DNA of 64,000 nucleotides from Panicum virgatum. Its lineage: Eukaryota > Streptophyta > Magnoliopsida > Poales > Poaceae. A program made the position numbers and the translations under genes. The stretch lies in NCBI RefSeq assembly GCF_016808335.1, contig NC_053148.1:18886933-18950932 (forward strand). Reading direction: 5' to 3'. Numbering within the stretch: position 1 is the first letter of the stretch; every line of letters starts with the position of its first letter. Below are positions 21,865-33,669 of the stretch, in pieces. The notes beneath the pieces are model-generated. The model was given only the letters and a program-made list of their open reading frames with translations. It was not told the origin of the DNA and searched no databases.

Positions 21865-23280
21865 TTAAAGCCTCCTCTTTTGGGTGTGAGACAAACCTGA
21901 AGGACACCACTTCGGCTGTAGATATTTTGAATCTTGTTTTATGTTCTTCTCACACTCCTTGCTGCAATCATTGTTCTTTTTGACCAGATTATCGCTAATC
22001 GGTCTTTGTGAAGCAAAGCTTGGATATATAGGAGGATAATGAATATAATATGACTGCATGTGCATCCTACTATAATCCAAAGGCATATAACAAGGATACC
22101 AGCAATACCATGGAGCAATCGGTCCATTAAATGAATTACCTTGGCTCAAACTCGATTGCTCTTGGGACGATGACGGATTTGTATCCTTGACTTTGTCCGG
22201 TCGTTCCCTCTGCTTCTGGACGACTCCTTTATTCTCACATTTGGCCAAGAGTTCTTTAAAACTCGGCCTTTCTTTTTCTTTCTTGTTTCTGGAATTCTTT
22301 CCAGAAATTCTAGATCGACCGGTCAGACCGGTCTCCAGACCGGTCAGACCGGTCTGAGCAGACCTGGCGCCCTTCTTCTGTTCTTGCCCCCCGAGCGTTG
22401 AATTCTTCAATGAATCTTCAGGGACCTTCTTTGCTGGAGCTTCCTGATGAGATTTCAAAGGCTCAGACCTTTCTTCACCAATGATTATATTTTTTCCTTT
22501 TGTTGATTCAGCTTGGTTTGGCCGAATTAACACTTTAGGATTACTCAATTCAAGCACATGTGTATGTGTAGGGAAAGGATTCTGATCCACCTTCATTTGT
22601 GGAACAATTATTCGGCCTTCATTAACAGCCGATTGAATCTGTCTCCGAAGCACATTACAATCATTAGTCGCATGAGAGAAAGTATTATGAAATTTGCAAT
22701 AAGCTCGCTGCTTTAATTCTTCAGGCGGCGGTATGACATGCGACATCTTGATGTAACCATTCTTATTTAATTCATCAAATATCCTCTCACATTTGGATAC
22801 ATCAAAAGTAAATCTTTCTTGCCGATCTTTAGGAATCGGCTTAAGAGAACCACAAGCGCAAGGTTTATCATTAGAGGACCAAACAAATTCAGCGGTATAA
22901 ACATCTTTACCTTCATCGTCCGAACAATTGGAATCACACCCGAGCACATAAACAGGACGATTAGGTTTTCCATTGGACTTTTGAGAATCTCTAGCTTCTT
23001 TAGCTCGGCTTTCATTAGCCAGAGCTTTTTGTAAGACTTGACTAACATCTAGAAATTCTTGTCCCTCTAGCTTTGCTTTATGAAAATCAAGTAAACCAGC
23101 AAAAGCTAGATCAGCTAAATCTCTATCAGAAATTGTCAAACTATAACATCGGTTCCTAGTATCTCTAAATCTTCTAATATACTCAGAAACACCTTCATGT
23201 ATCTTTTGCTTAACCGATGTGAGATGTGACAATTTCAATTCAGTTTCACCACTAAAGAAATAATCATGAAATTCAGTTTC
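21865..23280 (-). pseudogene. Gag 3' portion, array unit 1
   Basis: Open for 457 codons (21865-23238). It lacks the gag N-terminus and stops early because the CTGCAA of other units reads CTTTAA here (stop within 21865-21875). It keeps the Retrotrans_gag helices, the YCKFHNTFSHATNDC cluster and the QPKWCPSGLSHTQKRR tail. Confidence 0.85.
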
Positions 23281-23812
23281 ACTCGAACGTGCGGCGCGAA
23301 GAGGCAGCTCGCTGCAGCGCCTCCTGCGTAGACCGGTCAGACCGGTCCCTTGGAGCGGTCAGACCGGTCGCCGCCGGCAGATCGGTGACGAAGCCTACAA
23401 ACGTTAGCCCGGGAAGACCCGTCGGGGCAGGCGCACGTAGGGTTGTTCTAGGGTCGGCAGGCACCTAGAACGTCCTCAATCGACGTAGAGACGACGGAGG
23501 AACATCAAATAGTAGATTGGAAAAGCTAGGGCAAGAGAAAAGTAAAAAGATAAAAGTTGTATTGATTTGATCGATTGGATACCTAATCGGCCGTGACCCT
23601 TTATATTTATAGGGTGGGGTGGACTTATCCCGCAAGAAATTCTATTACAAGATCTAAATATATTAAAATCCCTAGTTGTACTCGGATTCCACTTGGACCG
23701 GTCAGACCGGTCGGCTGCTGCCGGACGGACTACAGCGTCTGACCGGTCAGACCGCTAGGGCGTACCGGTCAGACCGGTCGGTATTGTCGAATACCAATTT
23801 TGGTTGTCAACA
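23281..23812 (-). repeat. LTR lacking its first ~32 bases (unit 2)
   Basis: 532 bp. It matches 21093-21648 but misses the outer 32 bases and a 22-base segment between ACCGGTCAGACCGGT motifs. Confidence 0.9.
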
Positions 23813-23917
23813 TATGCCCCCCTATTCTTTGGCAAAGCTTGCATGCCAAAGAACACTCTTCTGAACCAAAATTGTCTAAGGGCGATAACGATTTATCGGG
23901 CGTATCTTGCTTCTTCC

Positions 23918-25434
23918 TCAAGTTGATGATGAAACAACTTGCTTGGGCTTCCATACCTGCTTCATGGTCGTCGACCTTGTTGGTATAACCTCTGCTTGCT
24001 GTTCCATGGATTCTTTCTTGCGCATCCTTTGCAGCCTCCTCTTTTGGGTGTGAGACAAACCTGAAGGACACCACTTCGGCTGTAGATATTTTGAATCTTG
24101 TTTTATGTTCTTCTCACACTCCTTGCTGCAATCATTGTTCTTTTTGACCATATTATCGCTAATCGGTCTTTGTGAAGCAAAGCTTGGATATATAGGAGGA
24201 TAATGAATATAATATGACTGCATGTGCATCCTACTATAATCCAAAGGCATATAACAAGGATACCAGCAATACCATGGAGCAATCGGTCCATTAAATGAAT
24301 TACCTTGGCTCAAACTCAATTGCTCTTGGGACGATGACGGATTTGTATCCTTGACTTTGTCCGGTCGTTCCCTTTGCTTCTGGACGACTCCTTTATTCTC
24401 ACATTTGGCCAAGAGTTCTTTAAAACTCGGCCTTTCTTTTTCTTTCTTGTTTCTGGAATTCTTCCCAGAAATTCCAGATCGACCGGTCTCCAGACCGGTC
24501 AGACCGGTCTGAGCAGACCTGGCGCCCTTCTTCTGTTCTTGCCCCCGAGCGTTGAATTCTTCAATGAATCTTCAGGGACCTTCTTTGCTGGAGCTTCCTG
24601 ATGAGATTTCAAAGGCTCAGACCTTTCTTCACCAATGATTATATTTTTTCCTTTTGTTGATTCGGCTTGGTTTGGCCGAATTAACACTTTAGGATTACTC
24701 AATTCAAGCACATGTGTATGTGCAGGGAAATGATTCTGATCCACCTTCATTTGTGGAACAATTATTCGGCCTTCATTAACAGCCGATTGAATCTGTCTCC
24801 GAAGCACATTACAATCATTAGTCGCATGAGAGAAAGTATTATGAAATTTGCAATAAGCTCGCCGCTTTAATTCTTCAGGCGGCGGTATGACATGCGACAT
24901 CTTGATGTAACCATTCTTATTTAATTCATCAAATATCCTCTCACATTTGGATACATCAAAAGTAAATCTTTCTTGCCGATCTTTAGGAATCGGCTTAAGA
25001 GAACCACAAGCGCAAAGTTTATCATTAGAGGACCAAACAAATTCAGCGGTATAAACATCTTTACCTTCATCGTCCGAACAATTGGAATCACACCCAAGCA
25101 CATAAACAGGACGATTAGGTTTTTCATTGGACTTTTGAGAATCTCTAGCTTCTTTAGCTCGGCTTTCATTAGCCAGAGCTTTTTGTAAGACTTGACTAAC
25201 ATCTAGAAATTCTTGTCCCTCTAGCTTTGCTTTATGAAAATCAAGTAAACCAGCAAAAGCTAGATCAGCTAAATCTCTATCAGAAATTGTCAAACTATAA
25301 CATCGGTTCCTAGTATCTCTAAATCTTCTAATATACTCAGAAACACCTTCATGTATCTTTTGCTTAACCGATGTGAGATGTGACAATTTCAATTCAGTTT
25401 CACCACTAAAGAAATAATCATGAAATTCAGTTTC
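23918..25434 (-). pseudogene. Gag 3' portion, array unit 2, frameshifted
   Basis: Same content as unit 3, except for a 9-base loss in the ACCGGTCAG repeat near 24483 and a one-base loss in a C-run near 24541. The C-run deletion shifts the frame and splits the reading frame into 24499-25392 and 23918-24412. Confidence 0.88.
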
Positions 25435-25966
25435 ACTCGAACGTGCGGCGCGAAGAGGCAGCTCGCTGCAGCGCCTCCTGCGTAGACCGGTCAGACCGGT
25501 CCCTTGGAGCGGTCAGACCGGTCGCCGCCGGCAGATCGGTGACGAAGCCTACAAACGTTAGCCCGGGAAGACCCGTCGGGGCAGGCGCACGTAGGGTTGT
25601 TCTAGGGTCGGCAGGCACCTAGAACGTCCTCAATCGACGTAGAGACGACGGAGGAACATCAAATAGTAGATTGGAAAAGCTAGGGCAAGAGAAAAGTAAA
25701 AAGATAAAAGTTGTATTGATTTGATCGATTGGATACCTAATCGGCCGTGACCCTTTATATTTATAGGGTGGGGTGGACTTATCCCGCAAGAAATTCTATT
25801 ACAAGATCTAAATATATTAAAATCCCTAGTTGTACTCGGATTCCACTTGGACCGGTCAGACCGGTCGGCTGCTGCCGGACGGACTACAGCGTCTGACCGG
25901 TCAGACCGCTAGGGCGTACCGGTCAGACCGGTCGGTATTGTCGAATACCAATTTTGGTTGTCAACA
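25435..25966 (-). repeat. LTR lacking its first ~32 bases (unit 3)
   Basis: 532 bp, essentially identical to the unit 2 LTR. Confidence 0.9.
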
Positions 25967-26071
25967 TATGCCCCCCTATTCTTTGGCAAAGCTTGCATGC
26001 CAAAGAACACTCTTCTGAACCAAAATTGTCTAAGGGCGATAACGATTTATCGGGCGTATCTTGCTTCTTCC

Positions 26072-27598
26072 TCAAGTTGATGATGAAACAACTTGCTTGG
26101 GCTTCCATACCTGCTTCATGGTCGTCGACCTTGTTGGTATAACCTCTGCTTGCTGTTCCATGGATTCTTTCTTGCGCATCCTTTGCAGCCTCCTCTTTTG
26201 GGTGTGAGACAAACCTGAAGGACACCACTTCGGCTGTAGATATTTTGAATCTTGTTTTATGTTCTTCTCACACTCCTTGCTGCAATCATTGTTCTTTTTG
26301 ACCATATTATCGCTAATCGGTCTTTGTGAAGCAAAGCTTGGATATATAGGAGGATAATGAATATAATATGACTGCATGTGCATCCTACTATAATCCAAAG
26401 GCATATAACAAGGATACCAGCAATACCATGGAGCAATCGGTCCATTAAATGAATTACCTTGGCTCAAACTCAATTGCTCTTGGGACGATGACGGATTTGT
26501 ATCCTTGACTTTGTCCGGTCGTTCCCTTTGCTTCTGGACGACTCCTTTATTCTCACATTTGGCCAAGAGTTCTTTAAAACTCGGCCTTTCTTTTTCTTTC
26601 TTGTTTCTGGAATTCTTCCCAGAAATTCCAGATCGACCGGTCAGACCGGTCTCCAGACCGGTCAGACCGGTCTGAGCAGACCTGGCGCCCTTCTTCTGTT
26701 CTTGCCCCCCGAGCGTTGAATTCTTCAATGAATCTTCAGGGACCTTCTTTGCTGGAGCTTCCTGATGAGATTTCAAAGGCTCAGACCTTTCTTCACCAAT
26801 GATTATATTTTTTCCTTTTGTTGATTCGGCTTGGTTTGGCCGAATTAACACTTTAGGATTACTCAATTCAAGCACATGTGTATGTGCAGGGAAAGGATTC
26901 TGATCCACCTTCATTTGTGGAACAATTATTCGGCCTTCATTAACAGCCGATTGAATCTGTCTCCGAAGCACATTACAATCATTAGTCGCATGAGAGAAAG
27001 TATTATGAAATTTGCAATAAGCTCGCCGCTTTAATTCTTCAGGCGGCGGTATGACATGCGACATCTTGATGTAACCATTCTTATTTAATTCATCAAATAT
27101 CCTCTCACATTTGGATACATCAAAAGTAAATCTTTCTTGCCGATCTTTAGGAATCGGCTTAAGAGAACCACAAGCGCAAAGTTTATCATTAGAGGACCAA
27201 ACAAATTCAGCGGTATAAACATCTTTACCTTCATCGTCCGAACAATTGGAATCACACCCAAGCACATAAACAGGACGATTAGGTTTTTCATTGGACTTTT
27301 GAGAATCTCTAGCTTCTTTAGCTCGGCTTTCATTAGCCAGAGCTTTTTGTAAGACTTGACTAACATCTAGAAATTCTTGTCCCTCTAGCTTTGCTTTATG
27401 AAAATCAAGTAAACCAGCAAAAGCTAGATCAGCTAAATCTCTATCAGAAATTGTCAAACTATAACATCGGTTCCTAGTATCTCTAAATCTTCTAATATAC
27501 TCAGAAACACCTTCATGTATCTTTTGCTTAACCGATGTGAGATGTGACAATTTCAATTCAGTTTCACCACTAAAGAAATAATCATGAAATTCAGTTTC
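26072..27598 (-). pseudogene. Gag 3' portion, array unit 3, open
   Basis: A 494-codon open frame (26072-27556) covers the second half of the Gag capsid region through the normal C-terminus (VSSST). It lacks the N-terminal ~290 residues, so it is a partial gene rather than a functional Gag. The junction to LTR 4 repeats 13 bases of gag. Confidence 0.88.
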
Positions 27599-28152
27599 AC
27601 TCGAACGTGCGGCGCGAAGAGGCAGCTCGCTGCAGCGCCTCCTGCGTAGACCGGTCAGACCGGTCCCTTGGAGCGGTCAGACCGGTCGCCGCCGGCAGAT
27701 CGGTGACGAAGCCTACAAACGTTAGCCCGGGAAGACCCGTCGGGGCAGGCGCACGTAGGGTTGTTCTAGGGTCGGCAGGCACCTAGAACGTCCTCAATCG
27801 ACGTAGAGACGACGGAGGAACATCAAATAGTAGATTGGAAAAGCTAGGGCAAGAGAAAAGTAAAAAGATAAAAGTTGTATTGATTTGATCGATTGGATAC
27901 CTAATCGGCCGTGACCCTTTATATTTATAGGGTGGGGTGGACTTATCCCGCAAGAAATTCTATTACAAGATCTAAATATATTAAAATCCCTAGTTGTACT
28001 CGGATTCCACTTGGACCGGTCAGACCGGTTGACCCTACCGGTCAGACCGGTCGGCTGCTGCCGGACGGACTACAGCATCTGACCGGTCAGACCGCTAGGG
28101 CGTACCGGTCAGACCGGTCGGTATTGTCGAATACCAATTTTGGTTGTCAACA
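27599..28152 (-). repeat. LTR lacking its first ~32 bases (unit 4)
   Basis: 554 bp. Like the LTR of unit 1 it keeps the segment containing TTGACCCTACC that units 2 and 3 lack. Confidence 0.9.
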
Positions 28153-28257
28153 TATGCCCCCCTATTCTTTGGCAAAGCTTGCATGCCAAAGAACACTCTT
28201 CTGAACCAAAATTGTCTAAGGGCGATAACGATTTATCGGGCGTATCTTGCTTCTTCC

Positions 28258-30655
28258 TCAAGTTGATGATGAAACAACTTGCTTGGGCTTCCATACCTGC
28301 TTCATGGTCGTCGACCTTGTTGGTATAACCTCTGCTTGCTGTTCCATGGATTCTTTCTTGCGCATCCTTTGCAGCCTCCTCTTTTGGGTGTGAGACAAAC
28401 CTGAAGGACACCACTTCGGCTGTAGATATTTTGAATCTTGTTTTATGTTCTTCTCACACTCCTTGCTGCAATCATTGTTCTTTTTGACCATATTATCGCT
28501 AATCGGTCTTTGTGAAGCAAAGCTTGGATATATAGGAGGATAATGAATATAATATGACTGCATGTGCATCCTACTATAATCCAAAGGCATATAACAAGGA
28601 TACCAGCAATACCATGGAGCAATCGGTCCATTAAATGAATTACCTTGGCTCAAACTCAATTGCTCTTGGGACGATGACGGATTTGTATCCTTGACTTTGT
28701 CCGGTCGTTCCCTTTGCTTCTGGACGACTCCTTTATTCTCACATTTGGCCAAGAGTTCTTTAAAACTCGGCCTTTCTTTTTCTTTCTTGTTTCTGGAATT
28801 CTTCCCAGAAATTCCAGATCGACCGGTCAGACCGGTCTCCAGACCGGTCAGACCGGTCTGAGCAGACCTGGCGCCCTTCTTCTGTTCTTGCCCCCCGAGC
28901 GTTGAATTCTTCAATGAATCTTCAGGGACCTTCTTTGCTGGAGCTTCCTGATGAGATTTCAAAGGCTCAGACCTTTCTTCACCAATGATTATATTTTTTC
29001 CTTTTGTTGATTCGGCTTGGTTTGGCCGAATTAACACTTTAGGATTACTCAATTCAAGCACATGTGTATGTGCAGGGAAAGGATTCTGATCCACCTTCAT
29101 TTGTGGAACAATTATTCGGCCTTCATTAACAGCCGATTGAATCTGTCTCCGAAGCACATTACAATCATTAGTCGCATGAGAGAAAGTATTATGAAATTTG
29201 CAATAAGCTCGCCGCTTTAATTCTTCAGGCGGCGGTATGACATGCGACATCTTGATGTAACCATTCTTATTTAATTCATCAAATATCCTCTCACATTTGG
29301 ATACATCAAAAGTAAATCTTTCTTGCCGATCTTTAGGAATCGGCTTAAGAGAACCACAAGCGCAAGGTTTATCATTAGAGGACCAAACAAATTCAGCGGT
29401 ATAAACATCTTTACCTTCATCGTCCGAACAATTGGAATCACACCCAAGCACATAAACAGGACGATTAGGTTTTTCATTAGACTTTTGAGAATCTCTAGCT
29501 TCTTTAGCTCGGCTTTCATTAGCCAGAGCTTTTTGTAAGACTTGACTAACATCTAGAAATTCTTGTCCCTCTAGCTTTGCTTTATGAAAATCAAGTAAAC
29601 CAGCAAAAGCTAGATCAGCTAAATCTCTATCAGAAATTGTCAAACTATAACATCGGTTCCTAGTATCTCTAAATCTTCTAATATACTCAGAAACACCTTC
29701 ATGTATCTTTTGCTTAACCGATGTGAGATGTGACAATTTCAATTCAGTTTCACCACTAAAGAAATAATCATGAAATTTTTGCTCTAAATCAGCAAAAGTG
29801 AAAACTGAATTGGGTGGCAATGAAATAAACCATGTAAATGCAGCACCCGATAGAGATAAAGGAAATAACCTCAATTTGTAAATATCATTAGTGCTAGCTT
29901 CACCACATTGTATAATAAATTGACCTATATGCTCCAATGTAGTTCTACTATCATCACCAGTGAATTTAACAAATTCAGAAATTTTAAACCCTTGAGGATA
30001 TGCAACATAATCGTAATTCTCAGGGTATGGCCTTTGATAAGATCGGCATTTGGCTTTAGGCTCTATACCAAAAGTTTGCCGAAATATCTTAATCATCTCC
30101 TCTTTGATGCTACCTGATCCAACATCATCGGCGTTAAGCCGATTTGTGATCGGTGTACTACTAGGTTGAGCAAAGTTCGGCGGTGTGGAATGTCGCAATG
30201 AACTTGCTGCGCCATATGGCACATTGGCATGAGGTGATGCATTATAATTAATTCGGCTTTGCTGATTAGCCGAATTAGTCACAATAGCATTATTAGTTGG
30301 AATTGCCGAATCACGAATTGTCTTATCGGTATTAGATGTAGACGCATTATTACCGACAGACTTCATACCAAGATGTATTTCAATTCGGCTAAAACGGTCA
30401 TCAAACATATCATGCATATTTTGACCAATAAATTCCAACTTATTATTCACATGAGAAGAAACATCATCATCTATAGCATTAGCTATTTCAGAATTAAGAA
30501 CGGGCTGTTCGCTCTCATCGAATTTTACCTCAAACTGTGAAGCATCGAAGCCGGCATCCGTCGTGACCTTCCCTTGTCGGTCGATGGAGAAGTGCGAGAT
30601 GTACTGCTTCATGGCTTCTTCCTCCAGCTTATGGATCTCCTTCTCCTTCTCCTCC
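28258..30655 (-). CDS. Gypsy Gag, full-length frame (array unit 4)
   Basis: Uninterrupted for 784 codons from the ATG at 30610-30612, and the frame stays open upstream to about 30655 (EKEIHKLEEEA), so the true N-terminus may be lost. The Retrotrans_gag core is about residues 215-385, including RLFPLSLSGAAFTWF. A Cys/His cluster YCKFHNTFSHATNDC lies downstream, then Lys/Ser-rich linkers and the C-terminal QPKWCPSGLSHTQKRR motif common in grass gypsy Gag proteins. Part of the linker (TGLTGLETGLTGRSG) is encoded by GACCGGTCAG repeats also found in the LTR. There is no protease or polymerase before the LTR 100 bases on. This fits a non-autonomous element whose Gag was kept for assembly. Confidence 0.85.
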
Positions 30656-32414
30656 CCGATGGTGAACCAAAGTCTCCCAAGGGAGTTAAGACGACAGTGC
30701 TCAAACAGTGCGGATGTTATGTCAGGGAGAACATCCCTATTAGCTTCAAACTATGGAAGAAAACCAAAAGCACTGATAATGATGCTGAGATCGTCCCTGA
30801 CACAGAGAAGGAAATGCTATGGGCAGATGTCAAACGATACTTCAGTTTCCCAGAGGACAAAGAAGAAATCTTTAATGATTGGGTCATGAAGAAGATGTCT
30901 ATTGCTTTCCAGACGTTCAAGAAGAAGTTGAACAAATACTTCATAAAGAAGGGCCTCGTGCCAGACTTCGAGAAAAACTTCAAGAAGCAACGTCCTTACT
31001 GGGATGCATTCGTGCAGTACAAATTGTCCAAGGACAGCGAGAAAAGGACAGCACAAGCCAAAGTGAACGCGAACAAAAAGAAGCACTTTCATCATCTTGG
31101 GAAGGAGGTTATTCATCGGCGATTCCGAAATGGCAGAAAATGGAAGACAACCTCATTGCAAGGGGAATCGTACCGGCAACTTTCAACTAGCTGCAGCGAG
31201 CAAAGTATTTCTTCTACGCTCATGGAGGCTCCCTGAACCCGGAAGATGGCTTGTTTGTCACCAGCGACGCCATAAGAGAAGCGGCCAACAGGCTGGATGA
31301 GGCACTAAAGGCCGTGTCCGAAGGCAGTTTCAAGCTGGACAGAGAAAAAGATGAGCTGACGTATGCTCTCGGGACACCGGAACACACAGGACGTGTATGG
31401 GTGTAGTTCCATGGAAGCATGACTTCAGTACTGACATTGAGACCTATCGAAGTTGATCCAGAAAGAAGGCTAAATAGGAAGATAATATGCATGCCCCGGA
31501 AGAAAGGATAGCTTCGATTGAAGGTGCAATGGTAGCTAGCTAGCCACAACAACAAGAAACCAGATCAGCCACCAATTTGGAGAGCAGCCTCGACTCCCAA
31601 CGCCGTAGCAGCGTCGCTTCCGCGGAGCACCCAGCCAGAGGTCAACCCGCAGAGGTTGCGGACGAGCCAGAACATTACCCAGTGGATGACATCAACGTGA
31701 GGACCTCCTGCGACCTTTTGTACTAGCAGAGGAAAAAGATCAAATTGGTGACACACAGTATTGCTGAAGTACCTGTCCAAGGTGGGACAATTCATGGCAT
31801 GCCGATTCCAGAAGGATATGCTAGGGTCATGGTCGATCGAGTCGAGTCAGGATGGGAAGACCTCGACCTCGAGATCCCTAGAGACAATGGAGAAGAGGAA
31901 CTAGGACAGGCCATGCACACATGGATCTGTTGGAACAAGTGCTACATACGATTTGCGCAATCGGACAGGCCCGGAACACATTTCGCCGATGCATCAACTC
32001 CCAGCTCCGAGCCCGCAATTTCACCGGTAGGTCAAAGAGCTCCGAGATCATCACCGGCACCAGAAAGGAGTCCCACTTCGGCTCCGATATCACCACTGGC
32101 ACCAGAAAGGAGTCCCAGTTCGACTTCAAGATCAACACCGGTAGCCGAAAAGAGTTCCAGTCCGGCTCCTGATGATGCAAGGGACTCAAGTCCCAGTTCA
32201 GTGCCTTGGGTCCCATCGTCACCGCCTCTGAAGGTGAAGAAGCATAGCACAAAGGCTTGGGTCCCGCCGCCACCGCCTCTTAGGAAGAGGACCCCCCCTC
32301 CCCGAAGAAGAAAGAAAAACCTCCAGCACCGAAGTTAGCATACCAGATGACTCAGGAGGAATTGGACGAAAGTGTGAGCAAACATGTCAAAGAGCAACTC
32401 CGCCAAAGAAGCCT

Positions 32415-33669
32415 TGTTGGTATTTGTTAACGCAAATAGATAAATCCGCAAGCGCACGGATACCGCTGTAGCTTTCACCCGGAGTATTTCAAGGTATCAA
32501 TTTCCACGGAGAACGAGAAGTGAACTAGAAAGGGGCCAAGGTCATCCTAAGAAAAGGTAGAAAAAATATTTTTGTAGGAAGAGAGGGTCTCCTAAGGTAC
32601 TTCCAAGATTACCAGATGCTAAAGGGTCAGGCTCACTAAACTTCACTTACTTCGGAGTGACAGTACCTTTCCAATCCTCGAAAAGACTGGGAAAAGGTGA
32701 TCGGGGTCAGGCCGCCAACAGCCCTACGAAAACACCAACCCGAACATGGTGGAATACAAAGGCCTGGTCGGAGCTATCACCTCCAGGGCTACCACAACTA
32801 TCTGTGGGGTTGGCAAACTCAGGTAAACACAAGCCTAGACACCACGTCTATGCTAATGATTACTACTCTAACCCGGTACCTGGACTAGAGCACTCGGTCG
32901 AGCAGAATTCCCGTAAGTGAAATAAAGCAAAAACTGAATTTAGTCAAATAATAAGCTCAGAAATATCAAAATATAACCTGGATGCAACTCGAGTTGAAGC
33001 AGATCCGTAGAGGTACAAAAGCTGAGGAGGTTCCGACAAACCCGACTCCTCCTCTCTTCTACTCTCACTCTCCTCCTCTTTTCTAAATATACAACTAGGT
33101 GGAGAACACCTAGAGGGACACTACTACAAGAATATGATGGAGGAATTGAAGCTCAAGTGTAGGTGTGTTGAGAGGGGCGAGGGAGGCCCCTTTTATAGTC
33201 CTAATAGGTCGGTTCCTGGGTGAGATAAGGGCGGGAACGTTGATAACCGCCTTCTAGTGGATAAGCACAAGCTTCCCGCCAAAACTGAGCCTAAACCGCC
33301 TCAGTGGGGGTTCGGCACATCCATGGGTTCGACCGAACCCCGTTTGAGGCGGTTTGGGCCCATCTTTGGCCGATGCTCTCCTTGTGGGCCCCTTGTTCAG
33401 GATTCACGGTGCCCGGCCTTGGTTGGTCCGTTTGCTTTGTCAAATGGACCTCTTTTGGATGTGTAACGCAAGCAGTGATGTTCTGTGTATTTCTGTTGTG
33501 TCTTCTGCGTTTTTTCATGTTATTCCCGACTTGTGTCCTTGCAATCAATAATTCACCAAAGCTCGTGGAACTTGTTAGAAATAACTCCTACCACTACTAT
33601 TGATGTTCATTTTTTACGTTTTTATGCAGGAGTTGACAGCAAATATTTTGCACTTAAGGACCGTCAACA
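32415..33669 (-). mobile_element. Solo LTR with perfect TSD AGCCT
   Basis: 1255 bp. Read on the minus strand it runs TGTTGACGG to CCAACA (plus strand TGTTGGTATT to CGTCAACA). AGCCT precedes (32410-32414) and follows (33670-33674). Host TNP1 sequence resumes directly after it. It is related to the LTR at 612-1796 in the opposite orientation. A minus-strand TATAAAAG lies near 33191-33198. No internal sequence remains, so LTR-LTR recombination removed it. Confidence 0.92.

Larger units (their letters stand above)
21061..30655 (-). mobile_element. Gypsy LTR-gag tandem array (four units)
   Basis: A minus-oriented, gag-only gypsy element amplified in tandem. Unit starts (LTR side) are at 21061, 23281, 25435 and 27599; periods are 2154 and 2164 bp for units 2 and 3. 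Each unit is an LTR, a polypurine tract (minus strand AGGGGGGCA), a gag 3' region, and a junction back to the next LTR. Only unit 4 continues into the gag N-terminus before abutting CACTA sequence near 30655. LTR copies 2-4 all lack the first ~32 bases of LTR 1. There is no 5' LTR or primer site on the right and no pol anywhere. Units 2 and 3 are nearly identical, so the amplification is recent. Confidence 0.9.

Noticed and set aside
22767..30540. Secondary frames inside the gag array (for example 93-codon minus and 71-codon plus frames repeated in each unit)
   Set aside because: They overlap gag in other frames and recur only because the unit is duplicated.
28258..30612. Domesticated host Gag gene
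   Set aside because: LTR, polypurine tract and tandem copies adjoin it, so a mobile-element origin without domestication is the simpler reading.
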